This document shows, piece by piece, positions 6,761-9,262 of a DNA stretch of 9,262 nt. The DNA comes from JABILX01 sp041648305 (lineage in GTDB: Bacteria > Patescibacteriota > Gracilibacteria > UBA1369 > LOWO2-01-FULL-3): the NCBI GenBank assembly GCA_041648305.1, contig JBAZPI010000032.1, positions 1 to 9,262 of the forward strand. Reading direction: 5' to 3'. The translations under genes were made by a program, and so were the position numbers. The notes under the pieces were generated by a model. It made no database searches and was not told the DNA's origin. It saw only the letters and a list, made by a program, of their open reading frames with translations. Numbering within the stretch: the stretch's first letter is position 1; every line of letters begins with the position of its first letter.

Positions 6761-7803
6761 GCTTCAAATTCTTTAGGAATACTTTCCAGCGCGACTTCTT
6801 CTGATATAAGGCCTGCATGGAACAGGTCTGTTACGGACTTTTTCATTGTTTGCATTCCTTCTTTTGCCGATGTCTCGATGACTGAATTCACTTGGTGAGT
6901 CGCCTGTTTGCGGATCATATTTGCAATGGCGCTGTTGTTGAACATAATTTCAAGTCCTGCTACACGGCCTTTTTTGTCTTTTGTCTTCATCAATGTCTGC
7001 CAAATTACGGCCTCCAAACTTTCCGAAAGTTGGGCTCTGATTTGGTTTTGCTGTTCGAACGGAAATGCGTCAATAATTCTGTTTATTGAATTTGCGGCTC
7101 CGGACGTGTGAAGTGTTGTGAGGACGAGTTGTCCGGTTTCCGCTGCCGTGATCGCGAGTTGGATTGTTTCAAGGTCGCGCATTTCTCCCACCAGGATTAC
7201 ATCCGGATTTTCGCGTAGAGACGCTTTCAAAGCTCTTTGGAAGCTCGTTGTGTGAACCCCAACTTCTCTCTGTTGAACTATCGATTTGCCGTTTTTGTGA
7301 ACGAATTCGATCGGGTCTTCGATGGTGATTATATGTTTTTTATCGTTTTGATTGATTTCGTTTAGGATGGCCGCGAGAGTTGTTGATTTCCCCGAGCCTG
7401 TTGGTCCTGTCACTATGACGAGACCTTTTTTAAGTTTTGTAATTCTTTTGAGCTGTGGCGGCATGCCGAGTTCGTCTAGACTTATGATATTTTCAGGAAT
7501 TAGACGGAATGCTGCGGAAATACCTTTTCGCTGAACAAACATATTTACTCTGAAGCGCGCGATGTCTTCGATGTCGACTGAAAGATCGAGATCCAGAGTT
7601 TGTTCGAAGGTTTTCTTTTGGCTTTCGGTAAGGATTTCCAGAAGATAATCTTCCGCCATCTTTTTCGTCAAGACCGGGTGATCATCTATCGGTATAAGAT
7701 CTCCGTTTATTCTTAGGGCAGGTTTAGAGCCTGTTCCTATGAAAATATCCGAAGCTTTGTACTTCACCGCTGTTCTGAATATTTTGTCTAATTTATACAC
7801 CAT
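6757..7803 (-). CDS. pilT: Type IV pilus retraction ATPase PilT
   Basis: A cytosolic hexameric ATPase that powers pilus depolymerisation and so retraction, twitching or DNA uptake. The 348-residue length is normal for PilT. N-terminal domain: SDIFIGTGSKPALRINGDL (18-36), the usual PilT opening. Core: Walker A GPTGSGKST (133-141), Asp box TIEDPIEF (160-167), Walker B DVILVGEMRD (201-210), His box LTTLHT (228-233). The C-terminal AIANMIRK (292-299) corresponds to the AIRNLIRE motif that distinguishes PilT from the assembly ATPase PilB. All catalytic residues are present. It is the first gene of the operon, 28 or so bases from the predicted transcript start, and its stop overlaps the next gene. 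Only AGAG stands in for a Shine-Dalgarno site. PilU is a close paralogue and cannot be fully excluded. Confidence 0.96.
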   Translation of the reverse strand: MVYKLDKIFRTAVKYKASDIFIGTGSKPALRINGDLIPIDDHPVLTKKMAEDYLLEILTESQKKTFEQTLDLDLSVDIEDIARFRVNMFVQRKGISAAFRLIPENIISLDELGMPPQLKRITKLKKGLVIVTGPTGSGKSTTLAAILNEINQNDKKHIITIEDPIEFVHKNGKSIVQQREVGVHTTSFQRALKASLRENPDVILVGEMRDLETIQLAITAAETGQLVLTTLHTSGAANSINRIIDAFPFEQQNQIRAQLSESLEAVIWQTLMKTKDKKGRVAGLEIMFNNSAIANMIRKQATHQVNSVIETSAKEGMQTMKKSVTDLFHAGLISEEVALESIPKEFEA

Positions 7804-7838
7804 AGAAAGTCTCTTTTTGTTTTGATTTTTATCTGAAT

Positions 7839-7867
7839 ATTATATCATAAAACAGGAGTGGGAACAA
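7839..7867 (-). promoter_or_regulatory. Extended -10 promoter of the pilT-pilin operon
   Basis: On the minus strand a perfect TATAAT (7844 to 7839) is preceded by TGA, giving TGnTATAAT, a full extended -10 element. TTGTTC (7867 to 7862) sits 17 bases upstream as a weak -35 (3 of 6). Transcription would begin near 7832 and leave about 28 bases of leader before the pilT ATG. It is the only good promoter for the six-gene minus-strand operon. Confidence 0.65.
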
Positions 7868-7950
7868 GTGGTCTCGGTCGTGGGGGGACTATGGTTTCGT
7901 GGGGTTTGGCGGCGGGGGATAGTGTAGGAAAATCCCGAGGAAATTGTCTG
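7868..7950. other. Gene-free G-rich spacer upstream of pilT promoter
   Basis: I see no gene here. The + strand has G runs at 7882-7887 (6), 7901-7904 (4) and 7914-7918 (5) with shorter GG pairs between, close to the -35 of the pilT promoter. Bases 7932-7943 (ATCCCGAGGAAA) look like a decayed copy of the palindrome cluster that follows. Confidence 0.5.
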
Positions 7951-8080
7951 ACCTGTAAGTCCTAATCTGTTGGGGTTTTCCCCGGGGAAATCCGGCGCTT
8001 TTTCCCCGGGGAAAAAGCGTAACCTGTAAACTCTAACCTGTAAAATTTTCCCCGGGGAAATCCGGCGGGGAGATCCGGCG
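7951..8080. repeat. Cluster of TTTCCCCGGGGAAA palindromes in a duplicated unit
   Basis: Two copies of a 46-47 bp unit lie at 7951-7997 and 8022-8067. Each has ACCTGTAA near its start and ends TTTCCCCGGGGAAA then TCCGGCG, and the last 22 bases are identical. Between them (7996-8019) is a perfect 24-bp palindrome with the same CCCCGGGG core, longer arms of five T and five A, and CGC/GCG ends. TAACCTGTAAA occurs twice with period 14 (8020-8030, 8034-8044). A 13-bp tandem repeat, GGGGA(A/G)ATCCGGC, follows at 8054-8080. The cluster lies between dusB and pilT and covers the last codons of dusB. It may be a REP-like or MITE-like short element, but a match elsewhere in the genome is needed to show it is mobile. 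Confidence 0.8.
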
Positions 8081-9094
8081 CGGTATTGAATGCAGAATTT
8101 CCGTAACTCCTTCTGCGGAAGCGGCTTGCATTATCTCTTGGCGGTAGCTTGAAGCATTTGGGATGCTATGTATGTATCCCGCAAGGTGTTTTCGCATTTC
8201 CAGCAGGCCGATGTGCTCTCCGTGGAGCGAAACTGCGAGGCGGAGGTGGCGGAGAATTGTTGGGAGTTTTTGTTTGAAGATTGGCTTGTGGTGGTTTTTT
8301 GGGGTCTTTGCGGCTTTTTTGTGAAAAGTTTCGTAAATTTGCTGGAGAATCCACGGGTTGCCTATAGAGGCTCTTCCGATCATAAGTCCGTCGAGGGTGG
8401 TTTTGCCGTCTTCGCTTTTTAGGCGTTTTGCGGCTTTTTCCGGGCTGTCTATGTCTCCATTGCCGATAATGGGGATTTTTAAGGTTTGTTTTGCGAGATA
8501 TATTGGCTGGAAATTTGCTTCTCCGCTGTATCCCTGGCTGGTTGTGCGGCCGTGGATAGTGAGTGCAGATGCTCCTGCTTTTTCCAGAGTTTTTATAAAT
8601 TTAAGGAAGTGGGCCTTGTCGTACGAGCTGTAGCCGATTCGTATTTTTACTGAGACGGGGATTTTGACTGCTTTCGTGAGGGCTTTGACTATTTTGCCTG
8701 CGAGACGTGGGTTTTTAAAGATTGCCGAGCCGTATGCGTTTTTTGTTATTTTTGGAGCGGGGCAGCCCATGTTGATGTCGATTCCGTCAGGGCGATATTC
8801 CGCAGGGAGGCGTTCTAAGCGGCGGCCGACAGCGGCGAAAAATTCAGGTTTGTTGCCGAAAAGTTGGATGATTAGTGGGCGCTCGGATTTTTTGAATTTG
8901 AGCATTTTTTTGGTTTTTTCCGAGCCGTATTCCAGCGCGTTGATGCTGGTTAGTTCGGAGAAACAAACTATATTTGGTGCGATGGTTTTCGCGATTTGTC
9001 GGTATGCGGAATCGGTGTAGCCTGCCATTGGCGCCAGGCAAATTATTGGGCGGGGAAGAGAGTTCCAGGAAAATTTTGTGGTTTGTGGTGGCAT
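8033..9094 (-). CDS. dusB: tRNA-dihydrouridine synthase, DusB/NifR3-like
   Basis: Reduces specific uridines in tRNA to dihydrouridine, using FMN and NAD(P)H, in the cytosol. The 353 residues contain the Dus signature: LAPMAGYTDSAYRQ (20-33), the FMN site start; the catalytic Cys111 in INMGCPAPKITKN (107-119); IHGRTTSQGYSG (180-191); GNGDI (211-215); and GRASIGNPWI (240-249), the phosphate-binding end of the barrel. A C-terminal helical tRNA-binding region (about 275-335) includes MRKHLAGYIHSIP. The length is normal or slightly long. The last 15 or so residues (RRISPPDFPGENFTG) are encoded by the palindromic repeats and are probably not native to the fold. The ATG at 9094 is the only one giving the full barrel, without a Shine-Dalgarno site. 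Which uridine it modifies cannot be told from sequence. Confidence 0.93.
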   Translation of the reverse strand: MPPQTTKFSWNSLPRPIICLAPMAGYTDSAYRQIAKTIAPNIVCFSELTSINALEYGSEKTKKMLKFKKSERPLIIQLFGNKPEFFAAVGRRLERLPAEYRPDGIDINMGCPAPKITKNAYGSAIFKNPRLAGKIVKALTKAVKIPVSVKIRIGYSSYDKAHFLKFIKTLEKAGASALTIHGRTTSQGYSGEANFQPIYLAKQTLKIPIIGNGDIDSPEKAAKRLKSEDGKTTLDGLMIGRASIGNPWILQQIYETFHKKAAKTPKNHHKPIFKQKLPTILRHLRLAVSLHGEHIGLLEMRKHLAGYIHSIPNASSYRQEIMQAASAEGVTEILHSIPRRISPPDFPGENFTG

Positions 9095-9135
9095 GTGGGT
9101 GAGTGTGCCGGTAAAGCGCCGGTTGGTGCGCGAGT

Positions 9136-9162
9136 AAAAAGCCTGCTTATTCTAGCAGGCTT
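9136..9162 (-). terminator. Intrinsic terminator of the gene upstream of dusB
   Basis: On the minus strand a perfect 9-bp stem AAGCCTGCT / AGCAGGCTT with a 6-base loop ends in a run of five T (9140 to 9136). It lies about 40 bases after the probable stop at 9204 and 42 bases before the dusB ATG. It would separate dusB transcription from the gene to the right. Confidence 0.8.
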
Positions 9163-9203
9163 GATGTTTAATTGGTAATTAGCTTGAAGCCGGGACTCAA
9201 AGT

Positions 9204-9262
9204 CTATTTTTTTGGCTTGATTTGTGGGATTTTCGGCTGAGTTTCGTCTGGTTCTGTCTCAT
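9204..9262 (-). CDS. C-terminal end of an unidentified protein (5' end outside the window)
   Basis: Reading in from the right edge on the minus strand, one frame gives ETEPDETQPKIPQIKPKK and then TAG (9206 to 9204). The sequence is charged and Pro/Lys-rich, as many natural C-terminal tails are, and a strong terminator follows 40 bases later, which supports a gene end here. Only 18 codons are visible, so neither family nor function can be named. The frame choice depends on the terminator and on amino-acid composition. Confidence 0.4.
   Translation of the reverse strand, partial: ETEPDETQPKIPQIKPKK

Noticed and set aside
7996..8019. 24-bp palindrome as a dusB intrinsic terminator
   Set aside because: It is well placed after the dusB stop, but no T run follows on the minus strand, and similar palindromes nearby show it is part of a repeat cluster.
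7951..8080. CRISPR array
   Set aside because: Repeat spacing is irregular (24 and 46 bases between centres), units are palindromic and no cas gene is present.
8168..9020. Several + strand open frames of 84-118 residues
   Set aside because: All lie opposite dusB, whose FMN-binding and catalytic motifs are intact in the minus frame.
9149..9178. TAGAAT with TTACCA 18 bases upstream on -, as a dusB promoter
   Set aside because: The -10 falls in the loop of the strong terminator and the -35 match is only partial, so it is too weak to annotate.
9180..9215. tRNA-like fragment near the right edge
   Set aside because: No cloverleaf arms or T-loop consensus can be formed.

Overview
The window looks like part of a Patescibacteria (Candidate Phyla Radiation) chromosome. 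The clue is a set of small two-helix TrbC/VirB2-like pilin proteins beside type IV pilus genes, which is typical of that group. The code is standard: TGA ends two of the genes. Clear Shine-Dalgarno sites are almost absent. I cannot place it to phylum from sequence alone, so this assignment is inference.

Layout. Bases 1-2279 (+) hold the end of a pseudopilin gene cluster: a partial minor pilin, a PilW/GspJ-like prepilin and a PilX/GspK-like protein. Bases 2280-2381 are a short intergenic region with a perfect 14-bp palindrome, TTGATCATGATCAA, that matches the Fnr-type box, and a 13-codon ORF with a good ribosome binding site. Bases 2382-3905 (+) are metG, a Thermus-type methionyl-tRNA synthetase with one zinc knuckle. 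A perfect hairpin at 3908-3926 separates metG from the genes that converge on it.

Bases 3947-7803 (-) form one tight operon. It is transcribed from a good extended -10 promoter (7839-7867) and starts with pilT, the type IV pilus retraction ATPase. Five consecutive small membrane proteins follow, with gaps of -4 to 13 bases. All five have an N-terminal signal segment and two C-terminal helices around a polar loop. They share an exact spacing, G(x8)K(x15)S, although their outer domains differ. Two carry cysteine-rich outer domains (4 and 10 Cys). This operon is the most interesting element: a retraction motor made together with five different T4SS-pilin-like subunits.

Bases 7804-8032 are intergenic and hold the pilT promoter, a G-rich stretch and a cluster of TTTCCCCGGGGAAA palindromes. 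That cluster runs into the 3' end of dusB (8033-9094, -), a tRNA-dihydrouridine synthase. Upstream of dusB there is a clear intrinsic terminator (9136-9162, -) and the probable last 18 codons of another minus-strand gene at the right edge.

Together the window links two pilus-related clusters, minor pseudopilins on + and PilT plus VirB2-like pilins on -, separated by one housekeeping gene. A shared role in a surface appendage is plausible but not proven.
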